From the NCBI GenBank assembly GCA_036732005.1, contig DAINDF010000009.1, positions 1 through 64,000 on the forward strand: a stretch of 64,000 nt of DNA, written 5' to 3'. This DNA comes from UBA1926 sp036732005. GTDB taxonomy: Bacteria > Planctomycetota > Phycisphaerae > Phycisphaerales > UBA1924. Shown one piece after another: positions 47,954 to 57,157 of this stretch. The translations under genes and the position numbers were made by a program. Under the pieces are notes generated by a model. The model searched no databases and had not been told where the DNA came from. It was given only the letters and a program-made list of their open reading frames with translations. Positions within the stretch are counted from its first letter, which is position 1. Each line of letters starts with the position of its first letter.

Positions 47954-48695
47954 GCAGACGGGCAAGCGCGTCGCGTTCGTCACGGGGGCGAGCCGGGGGA
48001 TTGGGCGTGCGATCGCCGAGCGGCTGGCCCGGGATGGTCGGCATGTGGTGCTGGCGTCGCGGTCGGCGGGGCCGCTGAATGACCTGAAGGCCTCGATCGA
48101 GGTGAACGGGGGCTCGGCGAGCGTGTGCGCCGTGGATGTGTCCGACGGCGCGGCGCTGTCGGCGGCGATCGAGGGCGTGGCGAAGGAGCTGGGCCGGCTG
48201 GACATCCTGGTCAACAACGCGGGGATCACGCGGGACAATCTGATCCTGCGGATGAGCGACGAGGAGTTCGACGAGGTGGTGAGCACCAACCTGCGCTCGG
48301 CGTTCGTGGCGTGCCGGGCGGCGGCGCGGCCCATGATGAAGGGGCGGTTCGGGCGGATCGTCTCGATCGCCTCGACGAGCGGGCTGGTGGGCAACGCGGG
48401 GCAGGCGAACTACGCGGCGAGCAAGGCGGGCCTGGTCGGGATGATGCGGACGATCGCGCGGGAACTCGGCTCCAAGGGCGTGACGGCGAATGTGGTCGCG
48501 CCCGGGTTCATCGAGACCGACATGACCAAGGACCTCCCGCCGCAGGTCGTGGAGCACATCAAGGGCCTGCTGGCGGTGAAGGACCTAGGCAAGCCCGAGG
48601 ATATCGCCTCGGCCGTCGCGTATGTGACCAGCGACGAGGCGGGGTACCTGACCGGGCAGGTGATCGCGGTCGACGGCGGCATGACGATGTGTTGA
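47946..48695 (+). CDS. fabG: 3-oxoacyl-ACP reductase
   Basis: 249 residues. It reduces 3-oxoacyl-ACP with NADPH. Short-chain dehydrogenase motifs: VTGASRGIGRAIAE, ILVNNAGIT, catalytic Ser in IASTSG, and YAASKAGLV (Tyr and Lys). AcpP is not next to it; the next gene is on the other strand, so the cluster stops here. The start overlaps the lipoprotein gene. Confidence 0.96.
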   Translation: MAEQTGKRVAFVTGASRGIGRAIAERLARDGRHVVLASRSAGPLNDLKASIEVNGGSASVCAVDVSDGAALSAAIEGVAKELGRLDILVNNAGITRDNLILRMSDEEFDEVVSTNLRSAFVACRAAARPMMKGRFGRIVSIASTSGLVGNAGQANYAASKAGLVGMMRTIARELGSKGVTANVVAPGFIETDMTKDLPPQVVEHIKGLLAVKDLGKPEDIASAVAYVTSDEAGYLTGQVIAVDGGMTMC

Positions 48696-48713
48696 GATCG
48701 GGTCCCGAGCGGG

Positions 48714-50105
48714 TCAGACCGGCGAACTCTCGGCGGGCTGCTCGCTGGGCTCGGTGTCGTCGAGGCCGGCGAGCACGGGGCGGTCCATGGAGGCGGCGCC
48801 CGCGCCGACGGAGATCGGCCTGACGGGGATGTCGGTCGCGATAGGCTCGCCCCGTTCGACGCGGAGCAGGAGCGGGGCGGCCAGGAGGCGGAGCCCGCTC
48901 GAGACGGCGAAGACGGTGAGGTAGGCGTTGGCGTCGGTGCCGAGGGATCCCAGCAGGGCGCCCCCGGCCGCGGCGCCGAGGGCGCTGGCGAGCGTGTTGA
49001 CGAGGTTGTAGCGGGCGAGGAGCCCGACGCGCTCGCGGATGGGGATGGTGTCGAAGAGCAGGAGGAACGAGGCGAGTTCGTAGGCCGCCCAGCAGACGCC
49101 GGAGACGATCTGGCAGAGCAGCAGGTAGGCGATGTGGTCGCTGACGACCCACATCGCCGAGAGGGGGACGATGCCGAACCCGCCCAGGAGGAGGACCGGG
49201 CGGGCGCCGATCCGCTTGATCAGTTCGCCGATGGTGGGCAGGGCGAGCGACTTGGCGAGGACCATGGTGCCCACGACGCCCATGTACTCGGCGTACTCGA
49301 GGTCGAGCTGGGCGAGCATGTAGGGGGCGAAGAACGGGCCGGCGACCATCGCGGTCGCCTGGAGGGAGACCATCGCGAGCAGCAGCTTGCCGCCGCGGTG
49401 GTTGCGGAGGCCGGCGGCGAACTCGGGGAGGCGGACATCGCGGAAGCCGGGGGGGATGGGCACCGGGTCGCTGTGCCGCGTGAGCATGGCGACGGAGAGT
49501 GCTCGGGCCAGCCCCGCGGCGGCGAAGAGGATGGCGTAGGCGGCGGTCCCGGGGCCGGGCGTCCCACTGCCGATGGACTGGAGGATTGCGCCCCCGGAGA
49601 CGAGGCCGACGAGGACGAGGAACTGCTGAAGGCGGGTGCGTCGGCCGAAGTATCGCGGGCGGATGGCGGCTGGGTACATCGCGGTGGCCCAGGCGTTCCA
49701 GGCGGCGCCCCCGCCAATGGACCCGATCCAATAGAGCGAGACGCAGGCGAAGACGAGCCAGGCCGGAGCGGCGCCGAGAACGGCGATCGCGGTCAGGGGC
49801 GCGAAGACCGAGGCCTGGATCGAGGCGAGCAGGACGACCCATTTCTTGAGCGACCCGAGTCGGATGATGAAGGCGTGGGCGAAGAGCATCGAGCAGGCGG
49901 CGATGAGCTGGGGCACGGGCCCGATAAGGCCCGCCGCGAGTTCGCCCAGGCCCAGCGCCAACGCGAAGGCGGCGAAGTAGGCCTCGCCGCAGCCGGTCAT
50001 GAAACTGAAGGCCGACCCGTCGACGGCGCCGTAGCGCATGTCGCCCCGGACGCGGCTGAGGCGTCTTCGGTGGGTTCGGTGTGCTTCGGCGCGGATCGCG
50101 GTCAC
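48714..50105 (-). CDS. MFS-type transporter
   Basis: 463 residues with about 12 hydrophobic segments, arranged as two halves. Features: DMRYGAVDGSAFSFMTGCGE at the N-terminus, IGSIGGGAAWNAWATAMYPA, RGRRTRLQ-type RPRYFGRRTRLQQFL between helices, and a conserved motif in RVGLLARYNLVNTLASALGA. The gene starts with GTG at 50105. Substrate cannot be deduced. It is convergent with fabG (18-base gap). Confidence 0.82.
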   Translation of the reverse strand: MTAIRAEAHRTHRRRLSRVRGDMRYGAVDGSAFSFMTGCGEAYFAAFALALGLGELAAGLIGPVPQLIAACSMLFAHAFIIRLGSLKKWVVLLASIQASVFAPLTAIAVLGAAPAWLVFACVSLYWIGSIGGGAAWNAWATAMYPAAIRPRYFGRRTRLQQFLVLVGLVSGGAILQSIGSGTPGPGTAAYAILFAAAGLARALSVAMLTRHSDPVPIPPGFRDVRLPEFAAGLRNHRGGKLLLAMVSLQATAMVAGPFFAPYMLAQLDLEYAEYMGVVGTMVLAKSLALPTIGELIKRIGARPVLLLGGFGIVPLSAMWVVSDHIAYLLLCQIVSGVCWAAYELASFLLLFDTIPIRERVGLLARYNLVNTLASALGAAAGGALLGSLGTDANAYLTVFAVSSGLRLLAAPLLLRVERGEPIATDIPVRPISVGAGAASMDRPVLAGLDDTEPSEQPAESSPV

Positions 50106-50212
50106 GGGTCCCCGGTGAAACCGAGCATCCTATGGGGGATCGGTCGTGCCCGGTGGACTGGGGCCCCCGCCCATCCGGCGGCGGGAGGCGGAGACCGAGG
50201 GGCCCGCCTCGC

Positions 50213-51925
50213 TCAGGGGCACCCCGAGGAGAAGGCCGTGACGAACCCGAGCAGATCGGCGAGGTCGAAGACGCCGTCGGAGGTGAGGTCGGCCTGCGGG
50301 TGCTGGGCAAGGAACGCCTGGACCCAACCCGAGATGTCGGCGAGGTCGAGGATGCCGTTGACATCCCAGTCGACGGGGCAGTCGAAGCGGGCGGTGATGG
50401 TGTATCGGCCCGGTCGGACGGCGGCGAGCGTGGTGGTCTGGCCGTTGGGCCAGAAGACGCGGATTTCGCCGGCCGAGGCGGCGGCGGCGATCCCGAAGTG
50501 GACGCTCAGTTCGCTCTGGGCGAGGTAGTTGGAGCCCCCGTCGAGGGTGCGGTGCTGGGTGATCCCGTTGGCGTCGAGTTCGACGCGGACGCTGAAGCCG
50601 TCGGGGGCGATGCCGGGCTGGCCGGCGGCGTCGAAGCGGAGCGTGACGGCGTTGATGTCGCCTCCGGAGAGGTTGTTCCTGTAGAAAGTGATCGGCTGGT
50701 TGTTGTTGACGATCAGGAAATCGCGGTCGCCGTCGAGGTCGGCATCAAACGAGAGCAGGCCCCGGCCCTGCCCCCTGTGGGTGACGCCCACGGCGGCGGT
50801 GACCTCGGCGAAGTTCCCGACCGCGGTGCCGAGGTTGCGCCAGACATGGGTCGGGTCGTTGGAAAAGTAGGACCCGTTCCACCCGTTGGTGGCGACGAGG
50901 TCGAGCCAGCCGTCGTGGTCGAAATCGACGGCGTCGGTGCCCCACCCCCACTCGCCGAAGTTGACGCCCGCGGCGACGGCGCGCTCGGTGAACAAGGCGC
51001 CGTTGTTCATATAGAGCATATTGCCCGAGCCGATGCCGGGGGTGGTGGCGATGCGGCTGGTGACATACCAGTCCGTGAGCCCGTCGTTGTTGAAATCGCC
51101 GACGGTGTGCCCCATGCCGTTGCTGTCGAGGCCCGCGCCCCAGGCGGCGGTGGCGTTGGTCCAGGTGCCGTCGCCGTTGTTGAGGTAGAAGCGGCTGGTG
51201 AAGAAGTCGGCGGCGAGCAGCAGATCCGGCAAGCCGTCGGCGTTCATGTCGACGAACCGTGGCGCGAAGGCGCGCACGGTGGTGAGGTCGTCGTTGAGGA
51301 AGACCGTGTTCGGGTTGGGCGAGAAGGTCCCGTTGCCGTTGTTGGTGTAGAGCACGCTGCCGCCGTAGTACCCCGCCACGAAGAGGTCGAGGTCGCCGTC
51401 AAGGTCGACATCGCCGAACGCGGACCCGTGCGAGTCGCCGTGCAGCCCGGGGGCGATCTGGACGCCCGCGGCGGCGGCGACCTCGGTGAACGAGCCGTTG
51501 CCGTTGTTCCGGAACAGCTTGTTGAGGGCGGGGTTCGGGTCGGTGCCGAGTTTGACGCAGGTGACGAACAGGTCGAGCCACCCGTCGTTGTTGAAATCGC
51601 CGACGGAGGCGCCGGAGTGGCGAATCCCACCCAGGTTGACCCCCCACTGGGCGGCGCGTTCGACGAAGGTCCCGTCCCCGTTGTTGATGTAGAGCTGGTC
51701 CACCCCGCCGGAACCGCCGACGACGAACAGGTCCTGGTCCCCGTCGCGGTCGAAGTCCCCGACGGCGGCCCCCGGGGCCTGGTACTGCAGGCCGAAATCG
51801 CTCGGGGCGATGTGCCCGCCCGTCAGGCCGGCCGCGACCGCCCGCTCCTGGAATACGAGGACCCCGCCCTGGGCGGCCGCAGCGCCCACGCACACGAAAC
51901 ACGCGACCCCCATCGCACGCGTCAT
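50213..51925 (-). CDS. Secreted FG-GAP/VCBS repeat protein (CRTAC1-like) with dockerin-like end
   Basis: 570 residues. Signal peptide (GVACFVCVGAAAAQGG), then at least six FG-GAP repeats with Ca-binding DxDxDG loops (VGDFDRDGDQDLF, VGDFNNDGWLDLF, GDVDLDGDLDLF, VDMNADGLPDLL, VGDFNNDGLTDWY, VDFDHDGWLDLV), an ASPIC/UnbV-like end (SVHFGIAAAASAGEIRVFWP NGQTTTL), then two dockerin-like repeats (WDVNGILDLADISGW, LTSDGVFDLADLLGF) and the ending SSGCP. Probably extracellular and surface-sorted. The frame open to 53236 overlaps trpS and is not used. Confidence 0.85.
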   Translation of the reverse strand: MTRAMGVACFVCVGAAAAQGGVLVFQERAVAAGLTGGHIAPSDFGLQYQAPGAAVGDFDRDGDQDLFVVGGSGGVDQLYINNGDGTFVERAAQWGVNLGGIRHSGASVGDFNNDGWLDLFVTCVKLGTDPNPALNKLFRNNGNGSFTEVAAAAGVQIAPGLHGDSHGSAFGDVDLDGDLDLFVAGYYGGSVLYTNNGNGTFSPNPNTVFLNDDLTTVRAFAPRFVDMNADGLPDLLLAADFFTSRFYLNNGDGTWTNATAAWGAGLDSNGMGHTVGDFNNDGLTDWYVTSRIATTPGIGSGNMLYMNNGALFTERAVAAGVNFGEWGWGTDAVDFDHDGWLDLVATNGWNGSYFSNDPTHVWRNLGTAVGNFAEVTAAVGVTHRGQGRGLLSFDADLDGDRDFLIVNNNQPITFYRNNLSGGDINAVTLRFDAAGQPGIAPDGFSVRVELDANGITQHRTLDGGSNYLAQSELSVHFGIAAAASAGEIRVFWPNGQTTTLAAVRPGRYTITARFDCPVDWDVNGILDLADISGWVQAFLAQHPQADLTSDGVFDLADLLGFVTAFSSGCP

Positions 51926-52135
51926 CGCACACCCCACGAAGTTGTCGTTCCCTTTGACCCGAGACCGCCGGGCCCTCGCCCGGTTCGGCGCGAGTGTACC
52001 GGCGGGGGAGGCAAACTCCACGCAAATTCGCGTCCCTCGGTGACGGGGCGCGCCGGGTCGATCCCCTAGAGTTGGCCCACCGGGCGGGCGTTCGCGCGCC
52101 GGGGTCGAGGCGAGTCCCTGATCCGAGTGCTGACA

Positions 52136-53197
52136 ATGTCCAAACCACGCATCCTCACCGGCGACACCCCGACCGGGCGGCTCCACCTGGGGCACTTCGT
52201 GGGCTCGATCGAGAACCGGCTCCGGCTCCAGAGCCGGTACGAGTGCTACTTCCTGATCGCGAACATGCACGCGTTCACGACGCGAGCCGACAAGCCCGAT
52301 GAGATCCGGGCGAGCACGATCGAGATCGTCAAGGACTGGCTCGCCTGCGGCATCGACCCGCAGACGAGCACCATCGTGCTCCAGACCGAGGTCCCCGCGA
52401 TCGCGGAATTGACCTGGTTCCTCGCGATGCTGCTCCCGTTCAACCGGGTGATGCGGAACCCCACCCTCAAGACCGAGATCGAGGACAAGGGACTCGGCGA
52501 GAACTACTCGTTCGGCTTCCCGATGTACGCGGTCGGGCAGTGCGCCGACATCCTCGTCTTCCGCCCGGAGCTCGTGCCCGTGGGAGAGGATCAGGTCGCG
52601 CACATCGAGCCCTGCCGCGAGGTCGCCCGGCGTTTCAACCAGATCTACTGCGGCGTCGACCCGCACACCGAGGACGCGGACTATGTCAACGCCGGCGGGC
52701 TCTTCCCGATCCCGAAGGCCGAGATCGGCCGCGTGGGGCGCCTGCCGGGCGTCGACGGGCGGAAGATGAGCAAGAGCCTCAACAACGCGATCTATCTGAG
52801 CGACACCGCCAAGGAGATCAAGAAGAAGGTCGGCTCGATCACGACCGGGCGGCAGGCGATGGACGAGCCGGGCGACACGACCAATCTCCTGTTCGACTAT
52901 GTCCGCGCGTTCATCCACGATGCCGATCGCGTGGCCGAGTTGGAGCGTCGATACAGCACGGGGGACAACATCGGCGACGGGCACATCAAGGCGGAGGTGG
53001 GCGAGGCGATCGAGAAGATCGTGGGCCCGATCCGGGAGCGCCGGGCGGAGTTTGAGTCGCCCTCGGGCGAGGCGAAGATCATCGAGATCATCAAGGCCGG
53101 CACGAAGCGAGCCAACGCCGTTGCCGAGGAGACGCTCTATCAGGCGAAGAAGGCGATGCGCCTGGATTTCGGCCCCCGCCTCCTCGAGCCCCGCTGA
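52136..53197 (+). CDS. trpS: Tryptophan-tRNA ligase
   Basis: 353 residues. Class I signatures TGRLHLGHFVG (HIGH-like) and KMSKSLNNAIYL, with GEDQVAHIEPCREVARRFNQ and the substrate region. It charges tRNA-Trp. The start at 52136 begins MSKPRILTG and is divergent from the FG-GAP gene (210 bases between). A near-direct repeat GGAGCGCCCC follows its stop but is not a hairpin. Confidence 0.95.
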   Translation: MSKPRILTGDTPTGRLHLGHFVGSIENRLRLQSRYECYFLIANMHAFTTRADKPDEIRASTIEIVKDWLACGIDPQTSTIVLQTEVPAIAELTWFLAMLLPFNRVMRNPTLKTEIEDKGLGENYSFGFPMYAVGQCADILVFRPELVPVGEDQVAHIEPCREVARRFNQIYCGVDPHTEDADYVNAGGLFPIPKAEIGRVGRLPGVDGRKMSKSLNNAIYLSDTAKEIKKKVGSITTGRQAMDEPGDTTNLLFDYVRAFIHDADRVAELERRYSTGDNIGDGHIKAEVGEAIEKIVGPIRERRAEFESPSGEAKIIEIIKAGTKRANAVAEETLYQAKKAMRLDFGPRLLEPR

Positions 53198-53278
53198 CCG
53201 GCACGCCCGGGAATGAAAAGACGGAGCGCCCCCCACTGGAGCGCCCCGCCCTGAGAAGAGCCCGGGTGTCGTTCCCCG

Positions 53279-56200
53279 TTACGGGCAGCCCGCGAGGAAC
53301 GAGGTGACGAACAGGTTGATGTCCACGAGTTCGTAGATCCCGTTGCCGTCGATGTCGGCCGGGCCCGACTGGGACAGGAACGACGCGATGAACGCGTTGA
53401 TGTCCGCCAGGTCGAGCACGCCGAACGGCGCGGCGAGGTCGGCCGGGCAGGGGGGCGTCGAGTCGGCGCGGATCAGGTTCTCGCCGACGATATCGAACCA
53501 GGCGTCCGATCCTGGGTCGCCCGCGCCGGTGACCCGGACCGAGGCGAGGCCCAAGATCTCGGGCGGCGTCACGCCCCCGGGGACCACCGCGCACACACGC
53601 AGCCCGCCCGCCGCGGGGACGGTCACGCCGCTGGGCAGCGAGACGCTGGGCGGGATCGGCGCGGCGAAATCGAAGAAGCCCTCGAGGGCGTCGGCGGTGA
53701 ACTTGTCGAGCACCCCGGCCGAGGCGGGCCACCCGATCGTCGTCCCCGGGGCCGCGTCGATCGTGGCGACCTCGCCGAATGCGAGGCCGTGCTCTTCGGC
53801 GAGAACGCCGCCCTGGTCATCAAGAACGAACACGGAGACGGAGGTGAACTGCGGGGCGCCGGCGAGCCCGGCGAGCACACGGGCTGAGGTCGGCGTGGTG
53901 TTCTTGACCTTGAGGTCGTAACAAGCATCCTGCACGCCCGGGAGTTGGAGGAAGCAGGCCTGCACGCCGAAGTCGCGGACGGCGCCGCCGTCGGCGAGCT
54001 GCATCTCGAGCCCGACCACCTCGCCCGTCGGGGCGGGGTCGCAGGGCAGATCGAACCGCTCGGGCGCCCAGTTCCGGAAGAGGACCTCGACGCCGTCCTC
54101 GCCGGACGAGCCCAGGCAGCAGGTCCGCAGGCGACGGGCGTTCCCTTCGTCGCAGGTCTCGCCCTGCACGCCGATCCCACCCACCGAGCGGTGCGGCAGG
54201 CCGAACGCGATGGTCCCGATCCCGTCGATCTCGATTGTCGGCGTGCCGGGGTCGGCGGTGCGCTGCTTCATGATGGTGACATGCCCGGTGAAGTACTTCT
54301 TGTTCCCCCCGAGGCCGTCCCGCCGGGTCAGGACGATCTCGTTCACGCCGGGGTGCGACACGCCGGAAGGGTCGCTCACCGCGATCGGCCCTCCGAGGCC
54401 GTCGTCGATGAGAAGGCGGACGGCCTCGGCCGGCTCGAAGTCCGGGGTGCAATCGCCCGCCCAAACCCGCGGCGAGACCGCGTCGAGCCCGCGGACACGC
54501 AGGGGCACGCCGGGCAGCCCCGAGAGCCCACCCGGGCTGAGTTCATCCATCATGAACGACCCGACCGAGGAGCCGTCCAGGGCGTAGAGATCCACGCGGC
54601 ACTCCACGGGGCTGACCGCGCCCGGCCCGGCGGGCGGCATCACGAAGAGAGTGCCCTCCTCGACCTTCCACACATAGGTGTCCTTCTTGTGCTTGCCCTG
54701 CGTGCGGCTGCCGACGCCAAACAGATACGCGATGCCGGGCTCAAGCCGCTCCGCGTTGCCGAATCGGAAACTCAGGCCCTCGCCCCGGCCGAGGTCGAAG
54801 GCGACGCCGTCCTCGCCGGACGAGCCGAGGTTGGAGACGAACAGCCCGCCCTGCGGGGTCGGCTCGGCGTCGGCGTCGCCGAGTTCGGCGACCCGCGCGC
54901 CGCCGGCCACGACGATGTCCGGCCGGCCGTCGTGGTCGACATCGCCGGTCGGCGCGGCCACGAACTCGGGGATGCCGTCGGTGACCATCGAGAAGGACTC
55001 GATCGCCCCGAGCTCGCCCGCGGTGTTCATCGCGAGAATCCGGATGTCATCGCCCAGCAACGCCTGGCCCCCGGCAACCAGGAGCACGGGCTCCTCGGTG
55101 CACATCACAAAGCAGGGAGGCTGCCCGAGCCCGCCCAGCTTGCCGCACTTGCTGACCCGGACGGCCGAGCCCTGCGGGAAGATCTCGCCGATGGGCGCAC
55201 CCGTGCCGGCGACAACATCGACGAACCCCACCGGGGCGCCGTTGTTCCGCACCACGAGGCGGACCTGGTCGGTGCCGACCGGGGAGTAGTCCGCGTCGAG
55301 CAGCACGCCGCCGCCGACGCGGAGCATGGAGAATGAGCCGAGCTCATGGCCCGGGACTCCGGCGAACTCGCCCGTGGCGAGGAGCTCGATGCCGTCGCCG
55401 TCGTCGTCCATGTCGAGCCCGTGGGTCCGGAACTCGGCGGGGGGCGTCTCCGGGAACGGGCGGAGCAGCCTGAGCTTCAGGCGCACCCTCCCGGTATCGG
55501 ATTGCGTGGCTCGCCACCCGGCCTGCTGGCTCATCGGATCGCCTCCCGGCGGGTCGCAGCACTCCAGACACCCGGCGCACAGATCGGGGCCGACGAGACC
55601 CTCGAGCGTCGCGCCTTCGACCAGGGACGCGGAGTAGGTGGTCTCGGCGAACCCCTCCGCGTTGCCGTAGGCCGCCGGGACGACCAGAGACTCGCCGGCG
55701 ATCGCGAGCGTGCCCCCGGGGAGGTTCGCGCCGAGGACGCGGATTTCACCCGAGGTCGACGATGCCGGGGGAAGCCCATGCACCGAGATGAGAATCTCGT
55801 CGGCGTTGATCGGCCCCGCCGCGGAACTCGTGATCTGGAGCAGGCTGTCGTTCGGAAGGCCCAGACGGGCCTCGTAGGTCCAGGTGAGTTTGGTGAAGTT
55901 GAGGCTCAGCGGCTCGTCGGTGAGCGGGTCGGCCCCGAGATCGCCGCCGACGAGGTCCGCGGGGAGCACGCCCGAGAACTCCAGGCTGTCCACGACCTGC
56001 CCGTCGTCGAGCAGGGTCACCGTGACGCACGACGGCGCGAAGCCCTGGTCGACCAGCCCGACAACCGCCGAGCCCCCGTTGGCCTCGGCGATCCGCATGC
56101 CGGGCGCCGCGATTTCCTGAGGCCAGAACACGAAGACGGCAAGCCCGCTGTCGAGCACGCCGGCGTCGCCGAAGTCCATATCGATCGAGTGACCCCGGAT

Positions 56201-56428
56201 GCCACCCCCGGAGATCGCCACGCCGTCCTCACCGCTCGACCCGATATTGAAGATGAGCAGCCTCCCGTCGGCGTCCGTGCCGAGGCTCGCCCCGCCGACC
56301 GGGGAGTGCTCGAGTCCGAAAAAAGGCGCCGCGGCGAGGGGGGGGACGGCCAGGGCGAGCCCACAGGCCTGCACGAGCAACGCCGACCCGGGGCGGGCGC
56401 GGCCTCTGCGATTCCTCTTCTCAGTCAT
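53279..56428 (-). CDS. Large secreted protein with three LGSSGEDGV-type repeats and dockerin-like end
   Basis: 1049 residues. Basic N-terminus and hydrophobic signal (RPGSALLVQACGLALAVPPL AAAPFFGL), then a long beta-rich protein with three copies of a short motif (NIGSSGEDGVAI, NLGSSGEDGVAFDLG, CLGSSGEDGVEVL) about 380-580 residues apart. One FG-GAP-like loop (GDVDHDGRPDIV) is in the middle, and many paired Cys occur. The end has DLADINAFIASFL and DIDGNGIYELVDINLF with LAGCP, as in the other dockerin-type proteins. AAGGGA precedes the ATG at 56428. No enzyme domain is recognised. Confidence 0.75.
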   Translation of the reverse strand: MTEKRNRRGRARPGSALLVQACGLALAVPPLAAAPFFGLEHSPVGGASLGTDADGRLLIFNIGSSGEDGVAISGGGIRGHSIDMDFGDAGVLDSGLAVFVFWPQEIAAPGMRIAEANGGSAVVGLVDQGFAPSCVTVTLLDDGQVVDSLEFSGVLPADLVGGDLGADPLTDEPLSLNFTKLTWTYEARLGLPNDSLLQITSSAAGPINADEILISVHGLPPASSTSGEIRVLGANLPGGTLAIAGESLVVPAAYGNAEGFAETTYSASLVEGATLEGLVGPDLCAGCLECCDPPGGDPMSQQAGWRATQSDTGRVRLKLRLLRPFPETPPAEFRTHGLDMDDDGDGIELLATGEFAGVPGHELGSFSMLRVGGGVLLDADYSPVGTDQVRLVVRNNGAPVGFVDVVAGTGAPIGEIFPQGSAVRVSKCGKLGGLGQPPCFVMCTEEPVLLVAGGQALLGDDIRILAMNTAGELGAIESFSMVTDGIPEFVAAPTGDVDHDGRPDIVVAGGARVAELGDADAEPTPQGGLFVSNLGSSGEDGVAFDLGRGEGLSFRFGNAERLEPGIAYLFGVGSRTQGKHKKDTYVWKVEEGTLFVMPPAGPGAVSPVECRVDLYALDGSSVGSFMMDELSPGGLSGLPGVPLRVRGLDAVSPRVWAGDCTPDFEPAEAVRLLIDDGLGGPIAVSDPSGVSHPGVNEIVLTRRDGLGGNKKYFTGHVTIMKQRTADPGTPTIEIDGIGTIAFGLPHRSVGGIGVQGETCDEGNARRLRTCCLGSSGEDGVEVLFRNWAPERFDLPCDPAPTGEVVGLEMQLADGGAVRDFGVQACFLQLPGVQDACYDLKVKNTTPTSARVLAGLAGAPQFTSVSVFVLDDQGGVLAEEHGLAFGEVATIDAAPGTTIGWPASAGVLDKFTADALEGFFDFAAPIPPSVSLPSGVTVPAAGGLRVCAVVPGGVTPPEILGLASVRVTGAGDPGSDAWFDIVGENLIRADSTPPCPADLAAPFGVLDLADINAFIASFLSQSGPADIDGNGIYELVDINLFVTSFLAGCP

Positions 56429-56587
56429 CGTCAATCCCTTCTCAAAGGCAGACTCACCGCCGTGACGATCGGGCTTTGGGGCCCGATGACCATGCCGTAC
56501 ACTGTGGCCGTCGCCGGCGTTGTTCTGCCCGAAAAGGCACCGCCGGGCGTGCGACCGGCTCAGGAATTTCGTCATCCGGACAGAAAA

Positions 56588-57157
56588 ATGCCCAGCCCCG
56601 AGGAGGTCACCCAGATCCTGAACCGCGTCGCCGAGGGCGATCGGGACGCCGCGTCGACGCTGCTCCCGCTCGTCTACGACGAGCTCAGGGGCCTGGCCGG
56701 GGCCTACCTCGCGCACGAGCGCGCGGACCACACGCTCCAGGCGACGGCGCTGGTCCACGAGGCGTTCATCCGCCTCCTGCGGCAGAAGGACGCAAGCTGG
56801 GAGAGCCGGGCACATTTCTATCGGGTGGCGGCGCTGGCCATGCGGCGGGTGCTCGTCAACCACGCGCGGGACCGCAAGCGTCTGAAGCGCGGCGGCGGCG
56901 TGCGGCCCGAGCCCCTCGAGGGAATCGGCGAGCCCGAGAGCCCGATGGAGGACCTCGTCGCCCTCGACGAGGCGCTCGAACGCCTCGGGGCGCTCGACGA
57001 GCGCAAGGTGCAGGTGGTGCAGCTGCGGTACTTCGGCGGGTTCACCATCGAGGAGACGGCGCGCATCCTCGACCTCTCGCCCGCCCAGATCAAGCGTGAC
57101 TGGACCGCCGCGCGTGCGTTCCTGCTGCGTGAGATGTCCGGCGGGATCCCCCCATGA
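56588..57157 (+). CDS. ECF-type RNA polymerase sigma factor paired with the WD40 kinase
   Basis: 189 residues. Region 2-like segment LLPLVYDELRGLAGAYLAHE then RADHTLQATALVHEAFIRLL, and region 4-like QVVQLRYFGGFTIEETARIL with LDLSPAQIKRDW. These match the planctomycete/acidobacterial ECF group (DALRRLA..HTLQPTALVHEAYLRL). The stop overlaps the kinase start (ATGA). The kinase may control it by phosphorylation, as proposed for related ECF groups; not shown here. It is divergent from the 1049-residue gene, which could be one of its targets. Confidence 0.88.
   Translation: MPSPEEVTQILNRVAEGDRDAASTLLPLVYDELRGLAGAYLAHERADHTLQATALVHEAFIRLLRQKDASWESRAHFYRVAALAMRRVLVNHARDRKRLKRGGGVRPEPLEGIGEPESPMEDLVALDEALERLGALDERKVQVVQLRYFGGFTIEETARILDLSPAQIKRDWTAARAFLLREMSGGIPP

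Noticed and set aside
51926..53236. 5' extension of the FG-GAP protein frame
   Set aside because: It overlaps trpS; the signal peptide starts at 51925.
53211..53260. Possible terminator after trpS
   Set aside because: The GGAGCGCCCC copies are direct, not inverted, repeats, so no hairpin forms.
56540..56587. ECF-type promoter before the first sigma gene
   Set aside because: A GGAATTT and a CGTC-like string are present, but the spacing does not fit a -35/-10 pair.
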